Assembly: GCA_023055355.1 (NCBI GenBank)
Contig: JALJCS010000051.1
Location: forward strand, 2,046,001-2,110,000
Source of the DNA: Agelaius tricolor
Lineage: Eukaryota; Chordata; Aves; Passeriformes; Icteridae
DNA length: 64,000 nucleotides
Reading direction: 5' to 3'
The notes below the pieces were generated by a model. It was not told the DNA's origin and ran no database searches. It saw only the letters and a program-made list of their open reading frames with translations. This document shows, piece after piece, positions 1 through 15,300 of this stretch; the first letter of the stretch is position 1; every line of letters starts with the position of its first letter. Made by a program: the position numbers and the translations under genes.

Positions 1-244
1 TGTCTGCCTCTGACAGCAGAGCCACCCATCAGCCAAGGCCGTGGGGGAGTCTGTCAGGAGAGCACTTGTTTGACCTTCTCTGGCCCCAGCAGAAATTGCT
101 TACAGCCCTGTCTCTCTCATGGCTGGGTTTGGGGTTTTCCCTTCTGACTTTTTTCCCCCTTCCCCACCTCCCCCCTTTTTTCCCCTTTAACACTCTCCTG
201 GGCCACCTGACACAGGGCTGGGCTCAGTCACTTGTGCTACTTAC

Positions 245-373
245 AGTGGTGGGGTTGACCAGAAACACACCAGGCAGACACTTGTCTGCAGGGCTAGGCT
301 TTATCACCCAGTTGAATTCAATCTTGCCACTGTTCACCAGGGTGACATCGCTGTGATGAATTTCATTAAATAT
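245..373 (-). CDS. HYDIN: HYDIN copy A exon 26 (absent from copy B)
   Basis: Forty-three residues, phase 0 on both sides, CTCCAG acceptor and GTAAGT donor. IFNEIHHSDVTLVNSGKIEF continues the CGLQ of exon 25 exactly as in mammals (GLQ-LF-hydrophilic-V-x-L-x-N-x-GK). It shows that copy A has the ancestral exon order. I see no further exon in 1-244. Confidence 0.92.
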
Positions 374-3300
374 CTGGAGAGAAGGCACAGGAGAGGGAAG
401 TTACAGACCAGGCCTGCTGCTGGGAATCTCCTTCCTCCCTCCTGGGCTTGAAAGCAGACACATCATGGGAGCAGGGACCAGGGAGGAGATAGGGGCACTT
501 GGGAACCTGGGGAACCCCCAGGCACAGGGCACCTGCACAGCACCAGGCAGCTCTGGCAGCACACAGAGCTGTGGTAACAACCATGTGAGGGCCAGCAATA
601 AATGAACCAGGGCACACAGGCCCTCTGCCCTCTGAGGGGTCACCCACAGCCAGGAGAAACAGAGACAGCACTGAGGCATTCCAGGAGAAAAGGCACCTGC
701 ATGCAAGTATTGGCAAGCAACATAGATGCAACAAGGGAGTCACCCAGGGCAACACAGACAGGGCCAGCAGCTGGAAATATCTGTGGGCTTTTGACTGGAA
801 AAGAGTGAAGTGGGGATTATTCTGGGACAGTCTCTCCAACGGTAGTGACTGGAAGCCCAACTTCTTCCCTTGATTACTGTGTGGATTAAGCAAGAGCTTT
901 AGACAAGAGCATCTCCTTGGAGGTCAGGCTTTAGGTGTGGATCAGCAGAGAGATGTCTCAGGGACACACCCCTCAGAGCACCCCCACTGGGAGCCTGCCT
1001 GCCCCAGAGGCAGTGTTAGGTACCCTGAAAAAGAGGCATTCCCAGCATTGTGGAGAGGGTTGGAGATGGCCATTTTAGAGCAGCTTGGATGCCAGATGTG
1101 TCCCTCAAAGGTTGGGCTTCCAAGCCCCAGAGCCAACAAAGGGGCTGGGAAGGGAGCCCTGGAGCGAGGTGGGCAGGAACCTGCTGGCCGTGGTGCCAAG
1201 GCAAGGAGCTGTGCCAGGGATGTGTGTGGTACCTGTAAGCCACAGTTGATCTCCTGGGGCCTCACGGAGTAGCGGACACGTGAGATCTCCCCGGTCACCA
1301 GCACCTCGTAGGTGGGGCCTCCCTCCACGTGGCACAGCGCCGTGACATCGGAGATGGTGTTGAGGTGGCCAGAGTAGGTGAAGGAGACCTGCTGGCTCTC
1401 ACCTGGCTGCAGCACACCTGACATTGGCAGGATACTGAAAGCCTGGATGGAAGACAGGAGAGATTGAGCTGTTGAGCATGGCAATGGATGCAGAAGAGCA
1501 TCTTGGAGCAAAGTGCAGCTGTACCTGGAGGGGCCTATTCCCCAAACACTGCCAGAATCACCCTCATCTCATCCTGCATCCATGCCACTGACCAGTGCAG
1601 GGACCATGGGGAAAATCTTCTCCCACACTCACAGATCAATGCATTAATTAGTACATTACGTGAAAGTGACCTGGGATGTCTCCTGGCAGTAGAAATTCTC
1701 TCTGATGCACAACTTGCCTTTAAAAAGCATTTCTTCCTGCTTTTAGAAAAGGAGGAGACTCAGAGTGAGAGCTCTCGGAGCTGAGCGAAGGACTCCAGCC
1801 CAGCTCATCTGACTCCTGAGGCTCTTCCCCTCTCTCTGATTTAAATGCTGCTTTCTCAAGGTGCTACAGCAAAAGCTCCTGCAAAAGTTTCCTATGGACC
1901 ACCTGAGGAGTTCCAGGGGGAGCAGTGCCCTCCATAGGTGCTGCAAAGTGTCCTTGGGCAGCCCTACAACGTGTCCTGCATGGCCTCTCCAACTACCAGT
2001 TCCTTCAGCAGCCCTTTGTGATGGGCCTGCAGGGATGGGAGGCCCCTCTGTGGCCAATGCTGAGGCCCACCAGTGGCACTGGCAGCTCCAGCCCTGCTGG
2101 CCACACTGACAATGTGCAAGTGAGACAGATTCCCTCCTACCTTCTCTGCTTCGAGGGAAGGCTGCGGTTCGTCCACGGAGCTGCTGATTCCCTCAAACCC
2201 TACTTGGAGGCGGGGGAATTCAGGAAGTTGATCTGATTGCACCTGAAAAAGAAGCCATTTTCTATGCTGGGAGGAAGAGACAGCCACTTTGCAAAGTCTC
2301 CGTTTGTAAGACAGCTCCAGGGCCAGCAGTGCAATAGCAGCTCTGGGTGAAAGCAGAGCCCTGCAAACAGGGAGTCTGGCTGCCTTGGGAAGAGGCTCCA
2401 TGGAGATCAGGACTCATCCCAGCTTGCTCTGGGAAGGAAGCTGGAGGCCTTACCATGATGATGCAGATAAAAGCCTCATCTTTCATTGTGAAGGCAAAAA
2501 ATCCCACACTCAGCACAGGTCTGTAGGACCTGAGTGAGCTTCTCCAAGGAAAACTCTCCTATTTCTCCCTCCCACACAGCCCATGTCCAGCCACTGGCCC
2601 TGCTGCCCAGCCCACTGTCAGGGCACAGGACAGCAGGGCAGCAAAAAGGGAGGTCAGCACGAGCATGACTTGGTGGTGGCAGGCTGGGGAGGCAACACAA
2701 GCAGCAGATGTACAAGAAAATCTACCTTGTCTCTTAAAGACTGGGTAAAATCATCCACTTCTTTCAGCATTCTGGCTGCCTGCTCCTGTCTCATCTTGAA
2801 GTGTCTCCATCGAGATGCTGGGGACTCCAAACTGGTATTCTTCCCTTTTGGTGGTTGGGGTTTGAATTTAGGTGGGCAAAGCTCATCTCTGGAAAATAAG
2901 AGAACTATTGTGAAAAATGCCAATCACTTGTTTTCAAAATTTTAAAAGTTTAATAGTAATAAAATGGTTATAAAAATAGTAATACAATTAGAGTAAAAAT
3001 AATTTGGACAATTTGAATTAGGACAACAAATGAGACAACAAATACAAAGAGTTACGGACGTCCGGGTACCTTTTTCTGGGCAGCATGAGCCCGAAAAAGG
3101 ACCCCCACTAACAAAGGATTAACCCTTAAGAACAATAGCCCGTTGCATATTCATACACTTCATACAGGAGGCATCAATTCCATTCAAACACAGGATTCTG
3201 TCTGGTCTTCATCTACTTCTTCCTTCTAATCCTAACAGTGCCTTCGAGGCGGGAAGAAGTTCATTTCTTCTGAGAAGAGAGCAATAAATTCTTTTCTCTG

Positions 3301-6300
3301 AAAGATTTAGCTGTCCTGTGGCTGCTATCTGGTTCGAGTGCCTCATTCCTTTCTAAAAAAAAACCCCACTGACATAGTTCTTCTTGTAACTACAAAAGTT
3401 ACCTTTTAATTACAAGACTACAAGGACTAGGAGCCCTTCATCAAGGTGGACATGGTCTCAGGCCACAGAGGTCTGAGAAAGCAGCTTTCACCCCAGCTTT
3501 CCTTCCCAGGGGAAACCACTGTGGGGGCTGTGCAGCACCAAAGTGGTGGAAAACCTATTCCCTGAGCATCCAGCCTGAGCACAGCTGCTCAGTGCCATTT
3601 GTCAGATGCCAGGCAAACAGCTTTGCTCTTGGCCAAGTACAAACAGGACACAGCAAGAAGAGCTTCAAGGGGAGGGCAAAGGTGCACATACCTAAACCTG
3701 GTCACCTCGCTGTCGGAACGGAATGACCAGCGGTACTGGACGGGCAGTGGGCTGCAGTTGGTCATCTCCAGGGAACGCACTTTTTTAGTGCCAGCCATGA
3801 TGCAGCCAAACTCCACGGAGCTGGGCTGCATTTGGAGATTTGGGAAGTGAACTTCTCCCTGAAGGGTGATATGCTCCACAAAAGGATGGCCCCTGACCAT
3901 GTCTATCTTCAGAACCTTCTCTTTTTTCCAGCTCTTCAAATCCAGTTCATAAGCTGGGTCAAACACGATGTAGAGATGACAGGTCTCCCCTACATCCACT
4001 CTCACAGGCTGCAAGGAGATGAGCAGTAATTAATCACCTGTGGGATGATGTCCCAAGGTCTGACAGCATGAAACAGTCAATGCTCCAAGTGACCCCAGCA
4101 CGGGCTTCTCAGTTCATGGTTCATCTCTCTCCAGCAGGGCTCTGGCTGCAGGCACCACAGTCCAGTCCAGGATCCCTCAGGCTCCCGTTTCTGTGCTCAG
4201 CCCCAGTACAAGGGGGTGGCTGCTGGAGAGCTGGCATGGCTTTCCAGGAGACACCTTCCCTGCATGGCTTGCCCAGACCCAGCTGCCTGCTCCCCTCTCC
4301 CTGTGCCTTAAAGCCAGGATGGATCTTCTCAATTCAGAGAAGATTTTGATTCCTTCAGCAGCTTTGCTGATGCAGCTCAGGCCAGCCCACTGCTGATGCT
4401 ACAGAATAAACTTCTTGACTCAAGGAGCTCCCAACAGAAAGGCACCACCACATCCCTCCTCTTCAGACCCCACTGGAGGAGGCCAGGGCTGCTCACCTGG
4501 CCACCTGGGAGGGGCTGCTGCTCCTTATCACAGACCAGGAATGGCTGCTCCAAGTGCAGCATGAGGTCCAGTGGCAGCAGGCAGGTGTTTTTTAAAGACA
4601 AAGGCTGGTACTGCAGTGTCAGGACATCGCTGGGTTTCTATGGAAACAGGAGACAAGGAAAAACAGCCTCAACTAGAAACAGACCTCCTTCTGCTTCTGC
4701 TGCAGCTCACATTTTTCAGCCTCACGAGTGCATACATTTCTATTTACTCTTTCTATTGGTTTCTACCCTTCCAGGAGGTATTTCTTGACAGCAGATGCTT
4801 TTCATGTTTAGAAACCACAGCATCCTCTGGAGGACAGGGAAAACTCCCAAGTACAGATGAGGGAATAGGCCCCTGAGAGGAGGTGGCTGCTTGACCCAAG
4901 ATCTAAAGCAGAAAGTGAATCCAGGCCATTTGTCTCCACTTTTGTCTCTCTATTGGGCAGAACAGCACTAGAGGATCTTCACTCACATACAGTCATTTCT
5001 CACAACCTTCCTGGCTCTAGCAGCCTCAAAAAGCACTTTGTCTGCACCACGGGTCCTGCAGCCCCTGCTACAGGGACAAGGTGTCTGTGGTCTCAAAGCT
5101 CTGATCAGCCTGGGCTCTTCCTTCCTGTCTGAGCATTGTGCTGGGCTTCCTGCATGGTTTAGAGAAACCAGAGACTTTGGGAAACGACTTCTGCATGTAC
5201 TGATACCAAACAGGTGCTGTGCCATAGTATGCAATAAATCAGTTTGGGTGTGTGGCATCGAGCAGAACCCAGGCAGAATCAGGGAGAGCTGAAAAGCTTC
5301 TCAATTACATCTGAACTGCCTGTTCCAGAAATTCTGTACTTCACTGGAAGCCTGGGAACCAGAGGAGAGGCCTGAAACTACAGAAACCAAATCATTAACC
5401 ATCTTCTCTTTTTCAGACAACTTGCAGGAGGCAGAAAGATGATGCTGGAGTTGGGATCCAGAGACTAAAGGGCACCTGCTCTGCCTCAGTGTTATCATCA
5501 CTGCAGTTGCAGGATGCCTGGGGGTCCTTTGAAGCAGAGGAGGCTTAGGGAAATGCACAGAGCTGATCCATATAGCTGTACCATCAAGCATCCATGCCAA
5601 CAGCACAGAAGGCAAAGAGACACAGGAGATGTTGGGTTTTTCCTTGTCAGCCTGAGGAATTCACAGGAATCTCCAGTTTTCCCAGCTTCCCTGCAGCATC
5701 AGTGTACAGACATCACCGTGTCTTGGAGGGTCCTCAAAAGCCTCCCTTTACAGTGAGCACAGAAACTGGCATTTCTCTGGGGTGGCCACCATCTCCTTGG
5801 CACTGCAGCTGGAACTGCACTTTTACTTTGGGGAAGTCAAATACCAGTCTCATCTCTAAAAGCATCTTCACTCACTTTACAAAGTGCCTCAGGAAGGGTA
5901 AAGAGGGGCTTTAACACAAGCACTCAGCCCCCCCCTCAGCCATGCTGTTAAAATGCCAGCATGCAATCCAGACTTACCTTCTCCACATAGAAAGAGAATT
6001 GTCTGGCTGATACTTCTATAGAGGGGTGAATGAACTGACAGGTAATGATTGTTTCTATTATCCTCTCCATCTTGGGGGATGTCCCAATGATGGCTTCACA
6101 GAACACATAATCCTGCACCTCCTGCAAGCAAGAGTCACTTGTCACCAGTGCGTAGTGGCAGGGCACCCTGCAAATGCCCTGCATTGGCTCTGCACCCACC
6201 ACGGGCCCTATTCCTGCCACAGTTACAGTCCCTGACCCCTTTTCTTCCTGTGCTCAATTGTCTGTAACACTGCACCCCAAAAGCACAAAAGGCACTTGTG

Positions 6301-9300
6301 AGAAACCCCCTCCCTTGACATGGCTTTTGTTTTACTCCGTGCTCACCCCAGATAAACCACTCGGCACTTGTTTAGTTCACTTTCTTTTTGGACTCCTAGT
6401 CTAAGTGTAACTTATTTCTCTGCCCTTCTTTGCTGACTCAGCATGCAACACTGCTTGCCCCAAAAGAGCAATATTTCCATCCACCCCTGCTTTGGGATCA
6501 GCACTGGGTTTTGCTAGCTGTGGAATCACAATAAAGTCTCAGCTGCTCTGATGGTGGCCAGCAAGGAAAGCAACTGGTGCTGCCACAGAAACGAGTAGCC
6601 TTAAATCAGTTTTGTGAAGGCCCCTGCTCATTTCCCCAGGCAAATGTCAAGGGCCTGTGGAACAAGCCCAGAGGAGGGGATCTCACCTGTGGGATGCGGG
6701 AGAAGCCTCGCAGCACCATGTCCTCAGACTGGCCTGGCTGCAGGTCCATTGACAGTGGCTCCAGCCCAAAGACGGGGCTGGCACGTTTGGGGCGCTGGGA
6801 ATCATCCTTGGCCCTGGGGCTACTGAGGGTTGAGCCACTCTGGCCCCCCTCCTCAGGTGGGCTGTAGCATTCCGCACTCCAGAAGAGCTGATGGTAACGG
6901 CGGCCCTTGTTTGTTACTTTGAACTGATGGATACAGGGCACGAGGCTGGAATAGAAGGCAGGATGGAAAAGAGTATGAGAGTAGCTATTTCCCTGGTCAT
7001 CAGATTGCTCCCAGTGAGCAACCTGAGGTGTTAATTGCTTAGAGACTGTCTTCATTTCCAGCTCTTAATGTGGACCAGAAGTGGTGTCTGATAAGGTGCC
7101 CTTTTGATGTCATTATTGCAAAGAGAAATATGTTTATAATGGTAATGTAACATTTTCCAGGTGAGGCTAACAGGACGTGGTGTTTTCCCCCAAAAGGTTT
7201 GTTCTGGGGTGATTCATACTGTTGCTGTATTTTGTATTAATCTGTGCCCAAAGCTGAAACTGAATCTTTGAGATGCTGCCCTTGGGGACCTTGTGTGTGG
7301 GGGTAGGATTGCAGGCATTCCTAAAAGCCGGCTCAGAGGCAGTTTCTGGATGATCCCAGCAAGCTGGTAAAAATCATCTGCCTGCTCCACGAGAGGAAAC
7401 CAGGGGAGCAGAGCCTCTCTCGTTCGTATCAGCCTTGGCTCTGCACTGGTAGCCATTTGTAGAAATTTCATTTTGCAATTAGAAACTGTTTGGAAGTGAA
7501 CTTTGCAAACTCTGCTGGCAACTCTGCCTCTGGAACTGCTCTGTGGGCTCCTGCCTTCCTGGTGGGGGTTGTCACCCTCCTGTCTCTTTGTTCCCAGGGC
7601 CCCTGCTTGCCTGGCAGGTGCCATTGGGAAAGGGCAAGGGCAAGAGAAAGGATCTTCCCTTGGTGCCTCAGCCACATGGAGGGACTGCCTCATCTGGGCA
7701 CCATTTCAGGAACCTTTAGTTCTGGGGCAGCCTGTGAGATCATTACTCCATCAAGTGAGGACATCAATGTATTAGAATTAGAGACAGTTTGTGGCAATTT
7801 AGCAACTGGTTTCCCTTTCAGTGGCTTTTGAAGGTGTCTAACAACTCTCAAGTGCCCATCACATGTTTGTAAAGGAATCTCTGCCTTTAGGGAAGGAGTC
7901 AGGGCTTTGAACTCTGAAGAAGATCTTGCCTGAAGGACTACAGAAAAACTGCTCCTTGTTGAGACAGGAGGAGAGGTGGGAGTGGAGAGATCTCCTACCT
8001 GAATTGGTATCCCAAGTTGAGCTCTGGGGCAAATGGTTTGTCTGTGACAATTGTGGTGCCAATGCCAAAAGCCTGGAGAAAGACACTGCTCCAAAGGCTG
8101 TTCCCAATGAACAGCTGGACAGTGTCATCAAAACCCACAGTGTCATCCAGGGTTGCTGTGACAGTCACAGGAACCTCACCCCTAGCAGGGATCGCTCCTT
8201 CACTGGGTTCAATAACATAGCAGTTGGATTTGGAAGCCTGTAAGACAAGCATAATATGCATTTAGGATGGAAACCACACACCCTGGTGTCTTGTGGGATA
8301 TAAGAAAAGGAAAGACTAAAGAGGGGAGGATAAAAATCCTGAAGGCCTAATCTCCCTAAAGTTAAGCTACAGTACTGGGCAACAGCAGAGCTCATACAAC
8401 CTGTATTTTCCCCTCCTTTAAGGGACTCACCCAATTAACCCCGTTTTGCCCAACCCAAGGGATGCTTATCCTCAGGAGAGTGTTCCTTCCCCAGTCTTTC
8501 TCTGCACTGTGGGCCAAGGAAAGCTGCTTTCTCTCTCCTGGCCTCTCACGAAGGCTCAAGGCCAGAGGAAGGCAGGACTGCTCAAATCCCACTGCAGAAA
8601 TCACATGGCTGGAGGACACTGCTGAGAGCCTGAAGAATATCTCTGCAAAACCAGGTAAGCAAAACCCCAATACCAAACTAATCTTTCCCAAGGGGCCATC
8701 AGTGCTTCTCAACACCCCCTAAAGGACTGAAGCCCTCACTCCCCACCAATCATCAGCTGTAGAGAGGTGCCCCAGTGCCCTCTGCCTAAAGAAAAGTCAC
8801 CTCCAAATGCTTATAGCAGAGCAGGAAAGCAGGAAGCAGAAAGAAAACTGGACAACATGTGCTCTGTGGGCATGGCCCACTCTTCCCAAGAACTCTTGTC
8901 ATCTGCTTTCTCATGGACTTCACAGACTGGCCAAGAGAGCTGGAGGCTGCCCAAAGGAGGGAGGAAAGGCCTTGCACCAGCACAGCTGTGCAGACACTGC
9001 TCTGCAGGTCTGGCCCTGGCAGGAGCACATGAAACCCAACCTTTACACACCATGAGCACCCAGCCAAGGGGCATTGCTCCCTGCAGAGGCTGAAAGCAGA
9101 ACTCCATTGTGGAGTCAGGGAAAGCTGCCCTGGAAAAAACTCTCGCTTTAGAATAACATTTATCTCCCAAAGAGCTGGAAAAGCAGCAAGAGGAAAAGTC
9201 ACACCCCTCCTCCTTGGCCCAGGAGGCTGTGGCTGGACTCTCCCACATGGCCTGATGCTTTATCCACAGACACAGCCAAGTCCATGGTATCAGGTTTTAA

Positions 9301-12300
9301 CCAGCTCCACAAGTTCAACACAGCCAGCGTGAAGTAGAAGAAACCTCAAGCCCCTCACAGATCTCCCCCTCCAGCAGCCATCCCAGCCAGCCCCAGGCCC
9401 AGCCTACAAGCCCTTCCTGGCTGCACCAGCCCTGCTCCCCCTGCCAGGGGAGCAGCCCCAGCTCCTTCTGCCCTATGCAGCCCCCACATATTAAACAGCC
9501 TTTCTCTGCAGCTGCTCCCCAAAGATGCTCTTCAATAGCACAGAGATCACAGGCTGGGGGGTGCACAACCCCCACCCTTGTCTTTGTGTGCACTGCCCAG
9601 CTGGCTTGACCCCCAGGAGGTGTGAAAATTGCCTCCCCACCAGCAGTCTGAGGACACACCTCACACCCTGCTCTCTACTATTAACAGCAGTTTGGCACAA
9701 AGCAAATGTAGATGGGACAGGGAAACCACAGTGAAATCCATGCTCTGGGGAGCAAAGGACCACAGGTTTCTCTTGATCTCGGAGCTCCAAAATGGGACAC
9801 ACACAGCTAAAGACAAAAGATAAAATTAAGGGAGAACTTGTCAACGCAACCCAGATTAATTGCTGCTCCAACATCTCTGCACCTGACCTCACTGAGGGGT
9901 GCCCCAGCTAAAACCACTCCAGAGCCAGGTTCCTCTTGCCTCGCTCAGAGGGAATATTGGAGTATCTTGCCTCCTCTCACACAGGGCAAGATGGAAATCT
10001 TGCTTTTAAAAGCCAAGTCATGGCTGCTACTGACCAGTCCATTTCCCTGGAAAACAGCCCCACAGATACTTACCATTTCCATGCTGAAGTCTACAGGGAC
10101 AAGACCTTTGTTGAAGAGGGTAAAGCTTTGTGAAGCAGGCTGTAGAGCTGGGATCCTGCCAAACTCTAACACACTTGGACTTGGGTAGATTGCTGCCAGC
10201 CGTCCAGAGCTCCGTAATTCTACTCCCTGTTCCAGGAAGCAGGCAAGAAAGATTAAAAACCACTCAAAACAAACCACAACAGGGAAACCTAAAAAAGCTT
10301 CAACAGCTCAACCCTGCTCAATTATTGCTTTAGGGACAGCTACCACACTCCAGCTGAAATGCTGGGCTTTTGGGAAAAAAGGAAAAGAAAATTACATGTT
10401 CACCTCCAAATCAAAAAGGATTAAGGTAAGAGAACCTTTCCAACTACAAATTATTGGCCCAAAGGTAAAAGCTTTGCAAGAAATCTCTAGTTAAGACCAG
10501 GCTGACAGTTAAACAACTGGTTATTCTGGCAGGGAGAAACCCTCCTTTTTAAGGGAAGCAGCCTGATAGTTGAAAGCAACTGTTTGGTCAAACTTCAAGC
10601 TCCCTGGCACAGCCTGCATTGCCTGTCCTTGCTGTTCACTGATTTACATGCAGTGCCACAATGGCCCAGGTTCAGATGTTTGGTGCCATCCAGGGAATTT
10701 GGCATCATCATTTCATTATGTTTTAATCTAAGTTTAAATCCTTGCAACCAGTCTTCAAATGCCAGCTTTCCTTTCTTTTACACAAAGCTCAAGGTTCCCA
10801 GAAGTCTTCTGACATCTTCTTTTGTGCTCAGAGGGATGACATTTGAAAACAGATGTTTCCAAAGTTAACAGCATTTTAAAGCTTAATTAACTAAAACTCC
10901 CCTCAATTCCATCTTAGATGAACTACCTTCTGCGTCAGACACTGAGATCACCACCTATGAGGCATGGGCTGCTTGTGCCACCCATCCCTGCTGTCCTTCT
11001 TCCCAGCAGCCTGTGCCTGTTTTCCCTGGAAGAATCCCTGTCCCTGTGCACCCTGCCAGGAGCAGTTGCACACAGGCTCACATCTCCCCTTGCACTCACC
11101 CGTGGGTTTCTCTCATCCCCGAACACGCCGACGAGAGCCTTGGTGCGATGCTCGCCCAGCGTCTGCACTTCGATGATAACTGGGATCTCTGCAGTGCCGT
11201 AAGGCTGCACAATCCCACAGGGCTTGGGGCTGGAGTAGAGCACGGGAGAGTCGTCCTTGCGTTTCTGGAAGGGACAGAATGAAATGCAACTTCAGAGGCA
11301 CCTCTGAAGAAACTTTAGACTCCTTAACATCCACCGCAACAGCAACTTACACACACGTTTCAAACTCCCCAGGACAAAGGTAAAGGCACAAACAAGCTGC
11401 AAGAATTGTAGGCTTAGCACTCCCAGGGGATCCTGCAAGGAGGCTGCCAGCACAGGCACTGGTGTCTGTGGATGCAGCAGCTTTTCACAACCCTCTAAGA
11501 CCTCCCACAAGAAAACACCCTGAAGACTAGACTAGAACATCAACTGTTTCCTCAGGAGGTTAAACTGCATCCTAAGGTTTACATTCAGGTAGGATCCTTT
11601 TCTCAGCAGATCTTTAAGACTGAATAGAAACCAGCAAGGTCTTATCCAAAGCCTTTTTTCCACTAATAGTCTCCCCAATAATATTGGACAGGAGGAGGTG
11701 GACGTGATGCCAAACCTGGGGAATAAGCCCATAGCAGCCAGGAAGGTTGCTGAGGTTCCTGATGACGAGCTTCCTCTCGTACGGCACTTTCAGGTGGCAC
11801 TCGTGGTACAGAAGGATTTGGGGGTACACATGCAGCTTTGGAACAAGACATCTGGGCAAAGAGATGACCCCAAGGGAATCAGAGATACTGAGAGAATGGA
11901 GAACATTTACCCCCAAAGATTGTGAAATGGAGCAGAACACGTTGGTCACTGTCAAATGGGCATTGAACAGCCCTAACCAATGCAGGGTGGTCACAACCAG
12001 CACAACTCCATCTCTTGCAGGAAGAAGGAGAGGAGGCCCTTGGGAAATTTGTTCCACCTCAAGCACCAAAACCCAGGCCAATCAATGATACCATTCCTGG
12101 TCCCTTTAGAAAAGGGCCCAGGACCATGCTGGGCTGTGAGCAGGGGCTTTTCACCACAGGCTGCTGTCCAAGCACTGCTGTTCTCATGTCCAGCTGGCAC
12201 AACATGAGGCCATTAAGCAGCTCTTCTCCTTGGCAGCTGCAGCCAGCAAAGCCTGTGCAAGGCAGTGCCTGGGGGAGGCCAGGAAGGGCTGGTACCTGGC

Positions 12301-15300
12301 TGTGATGACCACTGATGCCACTCCCTCACCAAAACCCTCCAGGTCCACCAGCAATCTCCTGTAGAATTCCATCACGGTGTTGGAACACAGGGTCACCTGG
12401 TAGAAAAAAGAACAGTAAATTCTTCCTTACAAAAGCTCATTACCCACATGTGACCTCCTCCAGTTCTTGAGGAAGGATTTGGCTTTAATTCTTCTGCTGG
12501 TCCATGTGTAGAGCACAGTCTCAGAGTAACAAAAGCCTTCTGGCAATAGCAGATTTGTTAAACACACCTTGCTATCACAGCATCGGTCAGCTTCATTAAA
12601 ACATTAGACTAAAGCTCTACACACCACTGTATTCAAATTAAGGGGCCAATTTCTCATCTGACTACAATGACATAAATGCAGAGGAAATCTGACTTGAACA
12701 CAATGAGTTCAGCTTTACAGCAGAAGGCTGAGGGCAAAGTGTGGCCCAGCAGGTGCTGGGCAGTTCATGGCTGCCATGGTACCCAGAGCCCGGGCTGGCT
12801 CTTAGAACTCCGGCACCACGCCAGGAGTGGGGAACTGCCCCAGGGTGGGCATTTACCAGAGGCAGAGCCCTCAGAGCCACTTGCTGTACAGCGCAAGAGA
12901 CAAGCCACCACAGGGACCAGGCAGAGGAGAAAGGAGGAGGCTCTCTGTCTTGAAGTTCCACAAGGAAGGGTTTATTCCAAATAAAGGAATCAGAGGCACA
13001 AGAGCCCTGGACACTCCTGTGCAAGGGCTTTTGTAAAAATACAAATCAGGGGGTGGATACAAACAGCAAATCAATAGGGAATCCTCAGGGGAGGAGTGAG
13101 GGGATTACATCAAGTGTCTGGGACCACTGGGGGTAGGAGGGTAAAGAGGATGGGTCACATGGCCAATGGGGTCTCCAAGAATAGGGGAATTCCAAAGGGG
13201 TATTGCAATCAGGGATTGGCCCGAGGTTAAAGTGGCAAAGAAGGTTTGGGAACAAAAGGGGCTGGGTTGCCTAGACAGGCAGGGAAAAGAGCTGGAACAA
13301 GGGGCAGGGAACAGCATGAGGGACAGCATTGAGGGAGGGTAAAACACAGGCGTGAGCCAACTCAGGGAGAACATGGGTGTACAACAGAACAAGGAATCGA
13401 TAAAATCAATTTGAACCGCAACACATGGCTGCAGAGGTTTTTGTCTCCACTGGAGATCCCTGCAGTGAACACAAATTTTTCTGCTCCTCAGGAGAGGGAA
13501 AATGAGACCAAGAAGAAAAGCTAACTGCTTTATACAATGACATCTCTCTGACAGCCACCTTCTGCCTTCATCCTTGCTCTGCCCACTTGCAATCAAAGAA
13601 ATCGCTCTCAAAAGCAAAAGAATGGCTTCAGGACTTGACTATATGGTATTGATCTCAGTGTAGGATTTTGGAAACAAACCAGTGCTCCTTGAGGAACATC
13701 CCGGGTAAGCCAGCTAGCAGAGGCCTCCCAGCAGTGCAGATCTCTCACTCCCACGATGCTCAAAGCTGGCACCAGAGCTAAAGCCCTCCCACACTCCAGT
13801 GAAGCTTCAGCCCTGGTGCTGAAGCATCTACGGCTGGATTCTTCCCATACCTCAATGTCCTGGTGTCCCTGGGGGAGGATGGTTCCTTGGCTGGGATTCA
13901 TTGTGAACTCCCTTGGCTCCACATAGAAATGAATTCCCTTCCTCCAGGATGGGTCACCTTCTTTGCGGATTTGATCAAGGCTGTCAACAGCCGGCTGCGT
14001 GCCATCGTCCGACATGCGGAGCTTGAATGTCACGGGCACCATGGAGCAGTTGGTGAGGCGACATCTCTGGGTATAGGGAAAGCCTAGGAAAGGACACAAA
14101 TATCCATTCAGGCACCCATTATGGCATGATCCTGGTGGGAATATCCTGCCAGGATAAAAGTGAGATTGGAGTTTAGCTCTTTATTTTCTGAACTACAGCT
14201 CACCGAGAAGCTGCATGAGGAATTAATCATCACTGAGTTCCCTTTGACACTGATTCCAGACTGCAGCCTTGAAAATGCCCACTCCTAGCCCTGCTGAACA
14301 CTGCAAGCTTCTCTCTTTGGGATGGGAAGGAGCTCCCTCCCCTGCCCCAAACCAGCACCAGTTCTCTCTCAGTGATGAGTGTGCACCCAGACCCAGCATT
14401 AATTCTGAGAATTCAAGCTGTAAAATTCCCTGGTAAGTCTGCCAACATTCCCACTGTTTTCACGATACATAAACAGTGAGTTGTCATTGAGAAGAAGCTA
14501 CAGCAAAAGAAAATGAGGATGGAATCAGGAACTAGAATGTGATGCACCTTAATGCAGTTTCTCTCTGCAGGACCCTTAAAGCATCTCTTGGTTTGGGCCA
14601 AACAGACTGAGCACGTGACAGCTGAGAGCCCACTCAACTGGAGGCAAACCCCAGCCTTGGTTTGAGATTAGCATTTAGGAACCATGTCCCACCTCACCCA
14701 ACAAACAGGGACATCACAGCCATGCTGCTCACTGTGATTGTGCCTGCAAGGGGATCCCCACTTTGGCTCTGAGATTTGCTTTCCATCCTGCAAAGCCAGA
14801 GATACCGCCACACATGGTGGGGATCTGTCTTTTAAAGCAGGACAGAGACACTAGAAAATACTGCCTTTCTATTCCTTGGTTCTATTGGATCTCACAATGG
14901 CAAAATGCCCCCTGAGGCAGCAGCAGTTCACAGCCTGAAGAGGCTGCTGGGGCAGACCAGGAGTGAGGGATGCTTTTCTGTTGGAAGGCACAGATCCCTG
15001 ACGCTGTGTCCCAGCCCAGGCAACACTCACCAAAGGAGATGTCCCCGAAGTCGAGCTCAGGGAGGTCGAAGTGTAAATTCGGTCCAGTGACGCTGCCCCT
15101 GGAGGCCGAGGACAGAGCAGGAAAGGGCTCGGTTAAAGGCATTGCAAAGGTCCGGCTGTCGTGGCTCGGGGCACAAAACCTGGGCTCAGGGCACCCTGGG
15201 TTTCCAACCAACACAGCACCGTGTGCTCAGCACAGGGCCCTGTGCACAGGAGGCAGCTCAAGCCAAGGGGCAGCAGCCAACAGCCCCTGATGGGCAGGCA

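Noticed and set aside
1..244. A further HYDIN exon after exon 26
   Set aside because: The expected segment with a QVLKVYYLPG-like motif is not found in any minus-strand frame; the region reads as intron.
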